Under the pieces are notes generated by a model. It was not told the DNA's origin, ran no database searches, and was given only the letters and a program-made list of their open reading frames with translations. This document shows positions 35,180 to 42,930 of a stretch of DNA of 64,000 nucleotides, piece after piece. The DNA comes from an uncultured Aquimarina sp. (lineage in GTDB: Bacteria; Bacteroidota; Bacteroidia; Flavobacteriales; Flavobacteriaceae): NCBI GenBank assembly GCA_947489685.1, contig CANLEM010000008.1, positions 1-64,000 on the forward strand. The letters are read 5' to 3'. Each line of letters begins with the position of its first letter. Position 1 is the stretch's first letter. The position numbers and the translations under genes are program-made.

Positions 35180-35396
35180 CTGCTATTACACATTATTCTA
35201 AGGAATCTTAAAAAAAGTCGTATACTCATCTCTTACAACTAAAGTATCCAAAACTATTGATTTTATTCATTTTTTCGCATTTAATCGATAAAAAAATGTA
35301 TTTTACCGATTATTTGTTGGTTTTTACAAGTTTCCGCACCTTACTTCTTCTTACATTTGCATCATAGAAATAAAGAAATCATTAATGGCAATTTGC

Positions 35397-35477
35397 CCCC
35401 ACAATAAAAAGCCTATAATGAATTACCCCAAAGTATTGAATTAGCCCCAAATTCATACCCCAAAAAATTACCCCAAA
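35397..35477. repeat. Array of five C4 boxes (CCCCAAA direct repeats)
   Basis: CCCC runs at 35397, 35426, 35445, 35458 and 35471. The last four read (A/T)TA-C/G-CCCCAAA, with start-to-start spacings of 19, 13 and 13 bp. In a low-GC intergenic region this density of C4 runs is not expected by chance. It lies upstream of peptide gene A. It is probably a binding site for a regulator or an RNA element. Confidence 0.6.
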
Positions 35478-35486
35478 ATATCGATA

Positions 35487-35515
35487 AAAACCCGAGACCT
35501 ACTCTCGGGTTTTTT
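35487..35515 (+). terminator. Terminator or attenuator upstream of peptide gene A
   Basis: AAAACCCGAG, loop ACCTACT, CTCGGGTTTT, then T run. It is 160 bp before the start of peptide A and about 300 bp after ftsE, so it ends either ftsE transcripts or a short leader RNA. Confidence 0.75.
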
Positions 35516-35675
35516 ATGATTTTAAGTGTTATTTCTTCCTTTTTTACACTCTTAAAATTTTGATAAAAAATATATCTTAATCAAGTTTGGCCCGGTTACT
35601 GCATATTATATAGCAAGGATATATTGTATCCTTTAAAAAAAGGTTTAATGGGGAATAATTAAAAACAAATGTGTT

Positions 35676-35774
35676 ATGAAGTTATTTTATGGAATTATGA
35701 TTATAGATCTTAAAGCACTTAGACAATTCTTAAAACAATTACCTGGTGCTAGTAGATATGCAATGAAGAGGTAG
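35676..35774 (+). CDS. 32-aa peptide A, LPGAS family
   Basis: ATG 35676 to TAG 35772-35774, exactly 32 codons. N-terminus MKLFYGIMII, then a cationic amphipathic stretch (DLKALRQFLKQ) and C-terminus LPGASRYAMKR. It aligns without gaps with five other peptides in this window (36021; 62473, 62828, 63340 and 63701 on the other strand). Compared with peptide F (62828), the two share residues 1-7 and codons for G6, A14, L15, F18, K20 and P23 differ silently, which favours a translated gene. Net charge about +6. I do not recognise the family; no processing enzyme or transporter gene is adjacent. Signalling, antimicrobial or membrane roles are only possibilities. Confidence 0.8.
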   Translation: MKLFYGIMIIDLKALRQFLKQLPGASRYAMKR

Positions 35775-35870
35775 TATTTTTTTTTGCAATAAGAATGAAC
35801 TACAAAGAAGTTGCTAAAAAAACAGAAAATAAATAGTAACAAGAACTTAGTTTTGAGCACTATAGTGTAT

Positions 35871-35882
35871 AGGGGGAATTAT
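35871..35882 (+). promoter_or_regulatory. AGGGGGAATTAT box, upstream copy
   Basis: The same 12-mer occurs at 36011-36022, where it overlaps the ATG of peptide B. Here the next bases are TATT rather than G, so it is not a start site. Two identical G5 boxes 140 bp apart around one gene suggest a regulatory element. Confidence 0.45.
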
Positions 35883-36010
35883 TATTAATATTTCTGTTTT
35901 TATAGATAATGTATATAAAAGTTATACAGCATTGATACGGATAATTTGAAATTTTATAATTAGAGGTATTAAATAATAGGTAATCTTTTAAAAATTAGTA
36001 TTAACAAAAA

Positions 36011-36022
36011 AGGGGGAATTAT
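36011..36022 (+). promoter_or_regulatory. AGGGGGAATTAT box at the start of peptide B
   Basis: AGGGGG ends 4 bases before ATG 36021 and could pair with the 16S rRNA 3' end with one G-U, acting as a strong ribosome-binding site, which is rare in this phylum. The same box at 35871 has no start codon, so a second role is possible. Confidence 0.5.
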
Positions 36023-36119
36023 GAAATCATTTTACAAATTCACGATTATTGACTTTAAGGCGTTAAAAAGTCTTTTAAAGTTTTTGCCAGAAGGTAGCGG
36101 ATATGCTTTAAGAAAGTAA
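36021..36119 (+). CDS. 32-aa peptide B, LPGAS family
   Basis: ATG 36021 to TAA 36117-36119, 32 codons. N-terminus MKSFYKFTII, middle DFKALKSLLKF, C-terminus LPEGSGYALRK. It is the most diverged member in the tail (LPEGS instead of LPGAS, ALRK instead of AMRK) but shares F4-Y5, I9-I10-D11, K13-A14-L15 with peptide A. It has an unusual G-rich site directly before the start and is followed by a strong terminator at 36160. Peptides A and B are on the same strand 345 bp apart and may be separate transcription units. Confidence 0.8.
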   Translation: MKSFYKFTIIDFKALKSLLKFLPEGSGYALRK

Positions 36120-36159
36120 TATTTTTTAAGAAGCTTATTTGATAAAGAAAATTAGAACA

Positions 36160-36187
36160 AAAAAACCGAGCCTAGGCTCGGTTTTTT
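36160..36187. terminator. Bidirectional terminator between peptide B and typA
   Basis: AAAAAACCGAGCC, TA loop, GGCTCGGTTTTTT: 13-bp perfect stem. It serves peptide B on + and typA on -. Confidence 0.9.
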
Positions 36188-36208
36188 AACTTGATAAACA
36201 ATAGGTTA

Positions 36209-38008
36209 TCAAACAATTTTATTTCGTTTACGCTCAACCTCGGTCAAAAACACTTTTCTTAACCTAAGATAGTTTGGCGTAACTTCTACATACTCATCTT
36301 TTTGAATATATTCTAAAGCTTCTTCTAAAGAGAATTTAATTGCCGGAACAATTTTTGCCTTATCATCTGCTCCCGAAGAACGTACATTAGATAATTTCTT
36401 TGTTTTTGTGATATTCACAGTCATATCATCTCCTCGCGAGTTTTCTCCAATCACTTGTCCTTCATAAATATCCTCTCCCGGATCAACAAAAAACTTACCT
36501 CTATCCTGTAATTTATCAATAGAATATGGTATTGCTGTTCCTTTTTCCATAGATACCAAAGAACCATTAATACGTCCTGGGATATCGCCTTTTAAAGGTT
36601 GGTACTCTTTAAAACGGTGCGCCATGATCGCTTCTCCCGCAGTAGCGGTTAATAATTGGTTTCGCAGTCCGATAATCCCTCTAGAAGGAATCATAAACTC
36701 ACATACCATACGATCACCTTTGGCTTCCATACTAAGCATTTCACCTTTACGTAGTGTTACCATCTCAACCGCTTTTCCTGAAACAGTCTCTGGAAGGTCG
36801 ATTGTTAACTCTTCGATAGGTTCGCATTTAACACCGTCAATTTCTTTTATAATTACTTGTGGTTGTCCGATCTGTAGCTCATACCCCTCTCTTCTCATTG
36901 TTTCAATAAGAACGGATAAATGCAGTACTCCTCTACCAAAAACCATAAATTTATCCGCACTATCCGTATCATTAACACGTAACGCAAGGTTTTTTTCAAG
37001 TTCTTTTGCTAACCTCTCCTTAATATGTCTTGAGGTTACAAATTTTCCGTCTTTACCAAAGAAAGGCGAATCATTAATCGTAAACAGCATACTCATAGTA
37101 GGCTCATCTATTGCTATTGTTTTCAATCCTTCTGGATTTTCTATATCAGCAACAGTATCTCCAATTTCAAAACCTTCAAGTCCTACTAGAGCACAAATAT
37201 CTCCAGCTTCAACCTTTTCTACTTTTCTTCTTCCTAATCCTTCAAAAGTATGAAGTTCTTTGATTCTAGATTTCTTTACAGATCCATCTCTTTTAACCAA
37301 TGATATCTGCATACCTTCGGTCAACGTACCTCTTTGTAAACGCCCAATAGCTATACGTCCTGTAAATGATGAGAAATCTAATGATGTAATCAACATTTGT
37401 GGTGTACCTTCTTCAATTTTTGGTGCTGGTATATGTTCGATTACCATATCCAAAAGAGGTTCTATATTATCAGTTTCTTTTTGCCAATCTTCGCTCATCC
37501 AATTATTCTTGGCAGAACCATATACTGTTGGGAAATCTAATTGCCACTCTTCTGCACCTAATTCGAACATAAGATCAAATACCTTTTCGTGCACCTCATC
37601 TGGCGTACAATTTTCTTTATCAACCTTATTTACAACAACACAAGGTTTCAATCCAAGATCTATTGCTTTTTGTAATACAAAACGAGTTTGTGGCATTGGT
37701 CCTTCAAAAGCATCAACCAAAAGTAACACGCCATCGGCCATATTTAATACTCGCTCCACTTCTCCACCAAAATCGGCGTGACCAGGAGTATCGATAATAT
37801 TAATTTTGGTTCCTTTGTAGGTTACAGAAACGTTTTTAGATGTAATTGTAATCCCTCTTTCACGTTCCAGATCATTATTATCTAGAATTAAATCACCAGT
37901 GTTTTCATTTTCACGAAATAATTGACAATGATACATAATCTTGTCTACCAAGGTAGTTTTACCATGATCAACGTGAGCAATTATTGCGATATTCTTTATA
38001 GCTGTCAT
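36209..38008 (-). CDS. typA: TypA/BipA ribosome-associated GTPase
   Basis: 599 residues from the ATG at 38008 (MTAIKNIAIIAHVDHGKTT). G motifs: AHVDHGKT (G1), RERGITI (G2), DTPGHADFGGEVERVL (G3), NKVDK (G4). EF-G-like domains follow, and a C-terminal region with RNQLLTATAGEAIMAHRF and GRINGSLVSMEKGTAIPYSI typical of TypA. It is a translational GTPase of ribosome assembly and stress response. The longer frame to 38140 adds 44 residues that do not fit the family and is rejected. Confidence 0.97.
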   Translation of the reverse strand: MTAIKNIAIIAHVDHGKTTLVDKIMYHCQLFRENENTGDLILDNNDLERERGITITSKNVSVTYKGTKINIIDTPGHADFGGEVERVLNMADGVLLLVDAFEGPMPQTRFVLQKAIDLGLKPCVVVNKVDKENCTPDEVHEKVFDLMFELGAEEWQLDFPTVYGSAKNNWMSEDWQKETDNIEPLLDMVIEHIPAPKIEEGTPQMLITSLDFSSFTGRIAIGRLQRGTLTEGMQISLVKRDGSVKKSRIKELHTFEGLGRRKVEKVEAGDICALVGLEGFEIGDTVADIENPEGLKTIAIDEPTMSMLFTINDSPFFGKDGKFVTSRHIKERLAKELEKNLALRVNDTDSADKFMVFGRGVLHLSVLIETMRREGYELQIGQPQVIIKEIDGVKCEPIEELTIDLPETVSGKAVEMVTLRKGEMLSMEAKGDRMVCEFMIPSRGIIGLRNQLLTATAGEAIMAHRFKEYQPLKGDIPGRINGSLVSMEKGTAIPYSIDKLQDRGKFFVDPGEDIYEGQVIGENSRGDDMTVNITKTKKLSNVRSSGADDKAKIVPAIKFSLEEALEYIQKDEYVEVTPNYLRLRKVFLTEVERKRNKIV

Positions 38009-38157
38009 AAACGCCTCGTTTTTAAGGGTGCAAAGGTACGAGTTATTTCGACAGGTTGTACATGAAAACTTAATTAATAAAAAAGCTTTATAATCAGGTC
38101 TACAAAACCTTCGTATAAAGCTCTTTATTCTAGGTGCCAAATTTTAGATGAAATAGA

Positions 38158-38694
38158 CTACCTACCAAACGCCCATCCCAATCTAAAACCGACTATAGGT
38201 GTAACAAATGAATCATTATCATTAAATGCGTAACCTACCCCTAGTTCCAAACCTAAATTAAATCCCGAATTATATGTTCGTTGAAACCCCCAAACCGGAC
38301 CTACTTGTCCTAAATAATCTGTAGCAAGTTCCAAATCTCCTATGATTGGATCTCCATTGGCAAAAAAAGTGGTCAAAGCTATATAATTACCCGAGTTTCC
38401 CGAAATGTTCTTTCCTTTAGCAACTCGTTTTTCAAAATTATAGTAGTAGCGGTATGCTCCTTCAAAAGTTAGAAATATACCATAATCCTCATCGTTATTG
38501 GATTTAACATAAGCCAACCCCGTTCCTAGTCTAAAATCTAAAGTTGCATTCTTACTTACCCCTACTTCATACTCCAATCCCGGAGTTAACAATAAATTTG
38601 CCTTAAACATATGATCCTCTACTCCACTTGTTGTGTTTTGAGCAGATATCAATGTTGCACTCAAAACAAAAATTAACGTAATAATGTTTTTCAT
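38158..38694 (-). CDS. Small outer membrane beta-barrel protein
   Basis: 178 residues with signal peptide MKNIITLIFVLSATLISAQ. About eight amphipathic strands (ATLDFRLGTGLAYV, YGIFLTFEGAYRYYYNFEKR, NLGLELGVGYAFND, FVTPIVGFRLGWAFGR) with an aromatic C-terminal strand. It resembles the general OmpA-barrel/OprF-like folds found throughout Bacteroidota; no OmpA peptidoglycan-binding domain is present. The precise role is unknown. Confidence 0.75.
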   Translation of the reverse strand: MKNIITLIFVLSATLISAQNTTSGVEDHMFKANLLLTPGLEYEVGVSKNATLDFRLGTGLAYVKSNNDEDYGIFLTFEGAYRYYYNFEKRVAKGKNISGNSGNYIALTTFFANGDPIIGDLELATDYLGQVGPVWGFQRTYNSGFNLGLELGVGYAFNDNDSFVTPIVGFRLGWAFGR

Positions 38695-38869
38695 CTTAAT
38701 ATATTTTGTGTTTTCTTTTAATGATGACGAATCAATTTATATATACACGTAACTACTTTTTAAAAAAATAGTTGATTTAAATAACCTCATCAGTTTTACA
38801 TATTATAAATCAAGTTAATCATGCTTCTCATACTAAAAAGCATTATTTTTGCTTTTTTAAAAAACACCT

Positions 38870-39688
38870 ATGGATCTTTCTAATATCAAAAACCTAAAAC
38901 ATCTTGATGCTAATAATTTCTTTCTTCTAGCTGGACCATGTGCTATTGAGGGAGAAGAGATGGCTTTACGAATTGCGGAAAAAGTGGTACATATCACTTC
39001 AAAATTAAAAATACCTTATGTTTTTAAAGGTTCTTTTAAAAAAGCAAATCGTAGTCGTATAGATAGTTTTACAGGAATTGGAAATGAAAAAGCACTAAAA
39101 ATCTTACGTAAAGTGGGAGAAACTTTTGAAGTCCCTACGGTAACCGATATCCATGAAAATGAAGATGCTGCAATGGCTGCTGCCTATGTAGATATTTTGC
39201 AAATCCCAGCTTTTTTGGTACGTCAGACCGATCTTGTAGTAGCTGCTGCCAAAACGGGAAAAACGGTTAATTTAAAGAAAGGACAATTTATGAGTCCAGA
39301 AGCTATGCAACATGCTGTTAGGAAGGTAAAAGATAGTGGTAATGCTAATGCCATGATTACCGATAGAGGCACAATGTTTGGATACCAAGATATGATTGTA
39401 GATTTTAGAGGAATCCCTACCATGAAACAATATGGTACTACAGTATTAGATGTTACACATTCTTTACAACAACCCAATCAATCCAGTGGTGTTACTGGGG
39501 GACGACCAGATATGATAGAAACCATAGCTCGTGCTGGTATTGTTACTGGCGTAGATGGTTTGTTTATGGAAACACATTTTGACCCGGCCAATGCCAAAAG
39601 TGATGGAGCCAATATGTTACATCTGGATCATTTAGAGAAATTATTGAGTAATCTAGTTGCTATACGCCAAACGGTTAACCAGTTATAA
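38870..39688 (+). CDS. kdsA: 3-deoxy-D-manno-octulosonate 8-phosphate synthase
   Basis: 272 residues, normal length. LLAGPCAIEGEEMALRIAE, FKGSFKKANRSRIDSFTGIG, VPTVTDIHE, LQIPAFLVRQTDLVVAAAKTG, NLKKGQFMSPEAM, TDRGTMFGYQDMIVDFR, and VTHSLQQP cover the KdsA fold. It condenses PEP with arabinose 5-phosphate in Kdo synthesis for LPS, in the cytoplasm. The 3' end overlaps the convergent DUF1801 gene by 14 bp. Confidence 0.97.
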   Translation: MDLSNIKNLKHLDANNFFLLAGPCAIEGEEMALRIAEKVVHITSKLKIPYVFKGSFKKANRSRIDSFTGIGNEKALKILRKVGETFEVPTVTDIHENEDAAMAAAYVDILQIPAFLVRQTDLVVAAAKTGKTVNLKKGQFMSPEAMQHAVRKVKDSGNANAMITDRGTMFGYQDMIVDFRGIPTMKQYGTTVLDVTHSLQQPNQSSGVTGGRPDMIETIARAGIVTGVDGLFMETHFDPANAKSDGANMLHLDHLEKLLSNLVAIRQTVNQL

Positions 39689-40037
39689 ACTTTTCGTTTC
39701 TATACCTATAGGCCTGTTCTAGAATTTCAATAAGGACATGATCATCAATATCTTCGATTTTATTATATCGAAGTGATTTGACATATTTTCTTTTATCAGA
39801 CTCTAGTTTCTCTAAATGTTCGGTAAAATATTGTGCATTCCAGAAACCTACATCCACGTACCCTTTGGTGACATTAAGATAACAAACAGGGCTTTTACCT
39901 ACATAATAAAAAGGCACTTTCCATTTAAATAGTAATTCTACATCTGGTAAAGTCGTTTCTATAACAACTTGTAAATGCAGTAGAATGGATTTAAACGGCT
40001 CTGATTGTTTCAAGATATATTCTTCGGCAGGGTTCAT
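39675..40037 (-). CDS. DUF1801 family protein
   Basis: 120 residues: MNPAEEYILKQSEPFKSILLHLQ at the start, ETTLPDVELLFKWKVPFYYVGKSPVCYLNVTKGYVDVGF in the middle, and an SLRYNKIEDIDD helix near the end. These are the marks of the small YdhG/DUF1801 fold, cytoplasmic and of unknown function. The stop overlaps kdsA by 14 bp. Confidence 0.8.
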   Translation of the reverse strand: MNPAEEYILKQSEPFKSILLHLQVVIETTLPDVELLFKWKVPFYYVGKSPVCYLNVTKGYVDVGFWNAQYFTEHLEKLESDKRKYVKSLRYNKIEDIDDHVLIEILEQAYRYRNEKFITG

Positions 40038-40116
40038 ACTTCAAATGTACATTTTTGAAATATGATTTAAAACCAAAAAAGTTTTTCTATTTTTAGCTAA
40101 TCAACACATATCCATT

Positions 40117-40839
40117 GTGATTACTTTATTTAGAAACATTCGAAAATCAACTATGACAAAAGGTAAAATCTTTAAGTATCTAGCATATGCTATTGGGGAA
40201 ATTATTTTGGTAGTCATTGGGATCTTGATCGCAGTGCAAATTAATAACGTCAACGAAGCAAGAAAGCAAAACCTACAACTACAAGGTATATTCAAGAATA
40301 TAACATATGATCTAAGTACCGATACAACAATTGTAAATAATTATATCAAAATCGAAGAAGAGGTGATCAAACAAAGTAAGCGTATTCTTAATAAAGAAAT
40401 TACTGCAGAAAATTTTAAAGAATGTACATTATGCCCCAGCATAACTACTACATACAGACCGCTTACTATTAACATCAAGGGTTTTGAACAACTAAAAGAA
40501 GGGATCGATCAAAACACAAACGCCAAGGATTCTTTATCTACCGACATCACTCAGTTTTATACGATTTTCAAGGGTTTTATAGACTCTAGTAATGAAATGC
40601 TGAAAAACGAAACACTTAAAAATATTGAAGATTTCAAATCCTATGATTGGTTTGTTGATTGGACACAGGGAAAAACGACTACAGAAATGATTTCCTATTT
40701 TACCACCAGTGAGGATTACCGAAAAAAAGTTGCTTCTTATAACATTTTGGCCGCCAATAATCATCTGCAATATCTCAAGTCCTACAAACAAAACGCAGTC
40801 TATATTTTGGACAAAATTAATGAACGATTAGCAGAGTAA
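40117..40839 (+). CDS. DUF6090 family membrane-anchored protein
   Basis: 240 residues. The N-terminus MITLFRNIRKSTMTKGKIFK, one membrane helix YAIGEIILVVIGILIAVQIN, then N-E-A-R-K-Q and a ~190-residue helical extracytoplasmic part. The IGEIxLVVIGILIAxQINN helix is the signature of DUF6090, a family expanded in flavobacteria with unknown function. Two Cys lie close together (FKECTLCPS). The start at 40117 is kept because the family has the FRxIRK segment. Confidence 0.8.
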   Translation: MITLFRNIRKSTMTKGKIFKYLAYAIGEIILVVIGILIAVQINNVNEARKQNLQLQGIFKNITYDLSTDTTIVNNYIKIEEEVIKQSKRILNKEITAENFKECTLCPSITTTYRPLTINIKGFEQLKEGIDQNTNAKDSLSTDITQFYTIFKGFIDSSNEMLKNETLKNIEDFKSYDWFVDWTQGKTTTEMISYFTTSEDYRKKVASYNILAANNHLQYLKSYKQNAVYILDKINERLAE

Positions 40840-40937
40840 AACTCAAAAAAATAGTATGTTTTGAACTTCGTCTGCAAAATAAAAGTTTGCTTAATCAAAA
40901 TATTTAATTTTACTTTGCATTTCAAAGTACTTTAAAA

Positions 40938-41543
40938 ATGAGCACAGAAGAATACTTAAAAGACATTACCGAAATTAAGGACATGATGAGTAAATCATCT
41001 CGTTTTTTCTCCTTGAGTGGTTTATCTGGTATCATGGCGGGTATATATGCACTTATCGGTGCAGCCGTTGCCTATTATTTGGTAAGCATTAGTGGCAGAG
41101 ATTATCTTATTCTTGATGGTAAGATTTTTAGATATATCCTACTGGATTTGGTTGCTGTAGCATTGTTAAGTATTATCACTGCCATTATATTAAGTACACG
41201 AAAGGCCAAAAAAAATAATGAGACGTTATGGACAGGCACTTCACGGAGGTTACTTATTGCTTTTTTAATCCCGCTTATTACTGGTGGTATGTATATCATG
41301 ATAAAAATAGTTAGCAATCATTATGGGCTTACAGGCTCATTAATGCTTATTTTTTATGGGTTAGCTTTGGTAAATGCTTCTAAATACACCATAGGAAATG
41401 TAAAATATCTCGGATACATCGAAATTGTATTAGGTTTGATTTGTGCTGTATTTCCTGGGTATGGGTTTTGGTTTTGGGTTTTAGGTTTTGGCGTAATGCA
41501 CATTGTATACGGAAGTCTTATTTATTTTAAACACGACCGATAA
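40938..41543 (+). CDS. Multi-pass membrane protein of the creD cluster
   Basis: 201 residues with about six membrane helices (LSGIMAGIYALIGAAVAYYL, YILLDLVAVALLSIITAIIL, LLIAFLIPLITGGMYIMIKI, LTGSLMLIFYGLALVNA, YLGYIEIVLGLICAVFPGYG, VLGFGVMHIVYGSLIYF). The N-terminal helix (MSTEEYLKDITEIKDMMSKS) is cytoplasmic. It is first in a same-strand run of five genes ending with creD. No named function is known to me. Confidence 0.75.
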   Translation: MSTEEYLKDITEIKDMMSKSSRFFSLSGLSGIMAGIYALIGAAVAYYLVSISGRDYLILDGKIFRYILLDLVAVALLSIITAIILSTRKAKKNNETLWTGTSRRLLIAFLIPLITGGMYIMIKIVSNHYGLTGSLMLIFYGLALVNASKYTIGNVKYLGYIEIVLGLICAVFPGYGFWFWVLGFGVMHIVYGSLIYFKHDR

Positions 41544-41590
41544 GTAAGAACAATAAAAAAATTCTATTTTACAGAAGTATCGTGGCATCC

Positions 41591-41884
41591 ATGAAAAACA
41601 TAATAGGAAATATAAACAAAGCATTTGATCATCGTATCCGACTAGGTATTATGTCGATATTAATGGTTAACGAATTTGCCGATTTTAAAATGCTGAAAGA
41701 ACTCTTGGGAGCTACAGATGGGAACCTGGCCAGTCATACCAAAGCATTAGAGAAAGAAGAATACATCATTGTAGAGAAATCTTTTATTGGCAGAAAGCCA
41801 AATACAAGATACAGGACAACAAAAAAAGGCCGAGAAGCATTTAAAAAACATGTCGAAGCCATTGAAAAACTATTAAAACAATAA
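41591..41884 (+). CDS. Winged-helix transcriptional regulator of the creD cluster
   Basis: 97 residues from ATG 41591 (GTG 41582 adds three residues). MKNIIGNINKAFDHRIRLGIMSILM and ADFKMLKELLGATDGNLASHTKALEKEEYI give the HTH, followed by a wing FIGRKPNTRYRTTKKGREAF. It matches the small winged-helix (HTH_34, ArsR/MarR-like) regulators found beside creD in flavobacteria. It probably controls the cluster; the ligand is unknown. Confidence 0.85.
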   Translation: MKNIIGNINKAFDHRIRLGIMSILMVNEFADFKMLKELLGATDGNLASHTKALEKEEYIIVEKSFIGRKPNTRYRTTKKGREAFKKHVEAIEKLLKQ

Positions 41885-41937
41885 CATATTTTTTTATCAT
41901 TTTCACTTTGTATTTCAAAGTACTTTAAGCATTATTT

Positions 41938-42252
41938 ATGAAAATTTTTCAGACTATAAACAAAAACGCCCTATTCATAGCGACAATTAGTTTTCTTATA
42001 GGAACACTATTATTGCTATCCTTTTTGATTTCTCAATCAAATACATTTTTGAGTATAGGGCTCTTTTACGTACTCATCGCCTTTGTATTTAACACAATTA
42101 CCTTAATTGGACTTGTCATAAATTCGATAATCAACTACCAATATTATAAAGAAAACCTTATCACCATTTCACTCTTTTTACTCAATATCCCAATTACAAT
42201 TGGATACATCATTCTTGTAGATAATAACCCCTTAAAAAATACGCTCTTATAA
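41938..42252 (+). CDS. Small three-helix membrane protein of the creD cluster
   Basis: 104 residues with three helices: ALFIATISFLIGTLLLLSFL, IGLFYVLIAFVFNTITLIGL and LITISLFLLNIPITIGYIIL. Its stop overlaps the next gene as TAATG, so the two are translationally coupled. The family is not recognised. Confidence 0.7.
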   Translation: MKIFQTINKNALFIATISFLIGTLLLLSFLISQSNTFLSIGLFYVLIAFVFNTITLIGLVINSIINYQYYKENLITISLFLLNIPITIGYIILVDNNPLKNTLL

Positions 42253-42896
42253 TGGAAACGATTTATAGGCAACTACCCTTTATCAAAGGCATTGTGACTT
42301 CAATAGGTTTTGGACTTGCACTACTACTCATACGTATAATCAAAACAGACTCGGTTTATTACCTGTTTCTGGTTTGGAATTTATTTTTGGCTTGCGTTCC
42401 CTATGCCATTACCCTTCTCTTGAGTTTTGGTAAAGTAAATCGCTTTATTTTTTGGTCTGGTTTTATTATCTGGCTGGCGTTCTTACCTAACTCACCATAT
42501 ATCCTTACCGATTTACAACATATTAGACTTAGTACATTACAATCTGTTTGGTTTGATGTACTCCTGATCTTATCCTTTGCCATTAATGGTTTGATTATGG
42601 GATTTGCTTCTTTATGGATCATGCAAAAATTACTTTGCGAACGTTTTAGCAAAAAAACAACTCAAATCATTACCTATCTCATTCTCTTGTTGTGTGGTTT
42701 TGGGATCTATTTAGGCCGGGTCTTGCGATGGAATAGCTGGGATATTCTTCAAAACCCAATTGGCATTTTATCAGATATCCTAAAGAGAGTTTTATTTCCG
42801 ATGCAACATATAAATACATGGGCATTTACAATAGGTTTTGGTGGTTTTCTAATCATTACCTACCGTTTAATCCAATATTATCATGAACAGAAATAA
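42252..42896 (+). CDS. DUF1361 multi-pass membrane protein
   Basis: 214 residues with about six helices. FLVWNLFLACVPYAITLLLS, WLAFLPNSPYILTDLQHIRL, FDVLLILSFAINGLIMGFAS and GIYLGRVLRWNSWDIL are DUF1361 signatures. It overlaps the previous gene by one base (TAATG) and lies 34 bp before creD. The function is unknown; it is linked to creD by position. Confidence 0.85.
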   Translation: METIYRQLPFIKGIVTSIGFGLALLLIRIIKTDSVYYLFLVWNLFLACVPYAITLLLSFGKVNRFIFWSGFIIWLAFLPNSPYILTDLQHIRLSTLQSVWFDVLLILSFAINGLIMGFASLWIMQKLLCERFSKKTTQIITYLILLLCGFGIYLGRVLRWNSWDILQNPIGILSDILKRVLFPMQHINTWAFTIGFGGFLIITYRLIQYYHEQK

Positions 42897-42930
42897 TTAA
42901 ACAATATACATACTACAAATTTTTTATACT

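Larger units (their letters stand above)
35180..35675. other. Intergenic region with CCCCAAA array, hairpin and leader of the first 32-aa peptide gene
   Basis: Starts with the ftsE downstream sequence. A TACATTTG box (35352-35359) could start a short transcript that would pass through the CCCC array and end at the 35487 hairpin. A 19-codon frame (35385-35444) lies inside it. Downstream, a TTG..CAAGTTTG pair (35560-35590) could start the peptide A transcript, followed by an AAGGATA..TATCCTT hairpin and a TGGGGAATAATT box. Confidence 0.5.

Noticed and set aside
35297..35368. 23-codon frame (begins MYFTDYLL) upstream of the CCCC array
   Set aside because: Does not align with the 32-aa family, and overlaps the proposed promoter; considered chance.
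38009..38140. N-terminal 44-residue extension of TypA
   Set aside because: The family starts at MTAIKNIAIIAHVDHGKT-like sequence; the extension has no homology-like pattern and includes low-complexity, Arg/Cys-rich residues.
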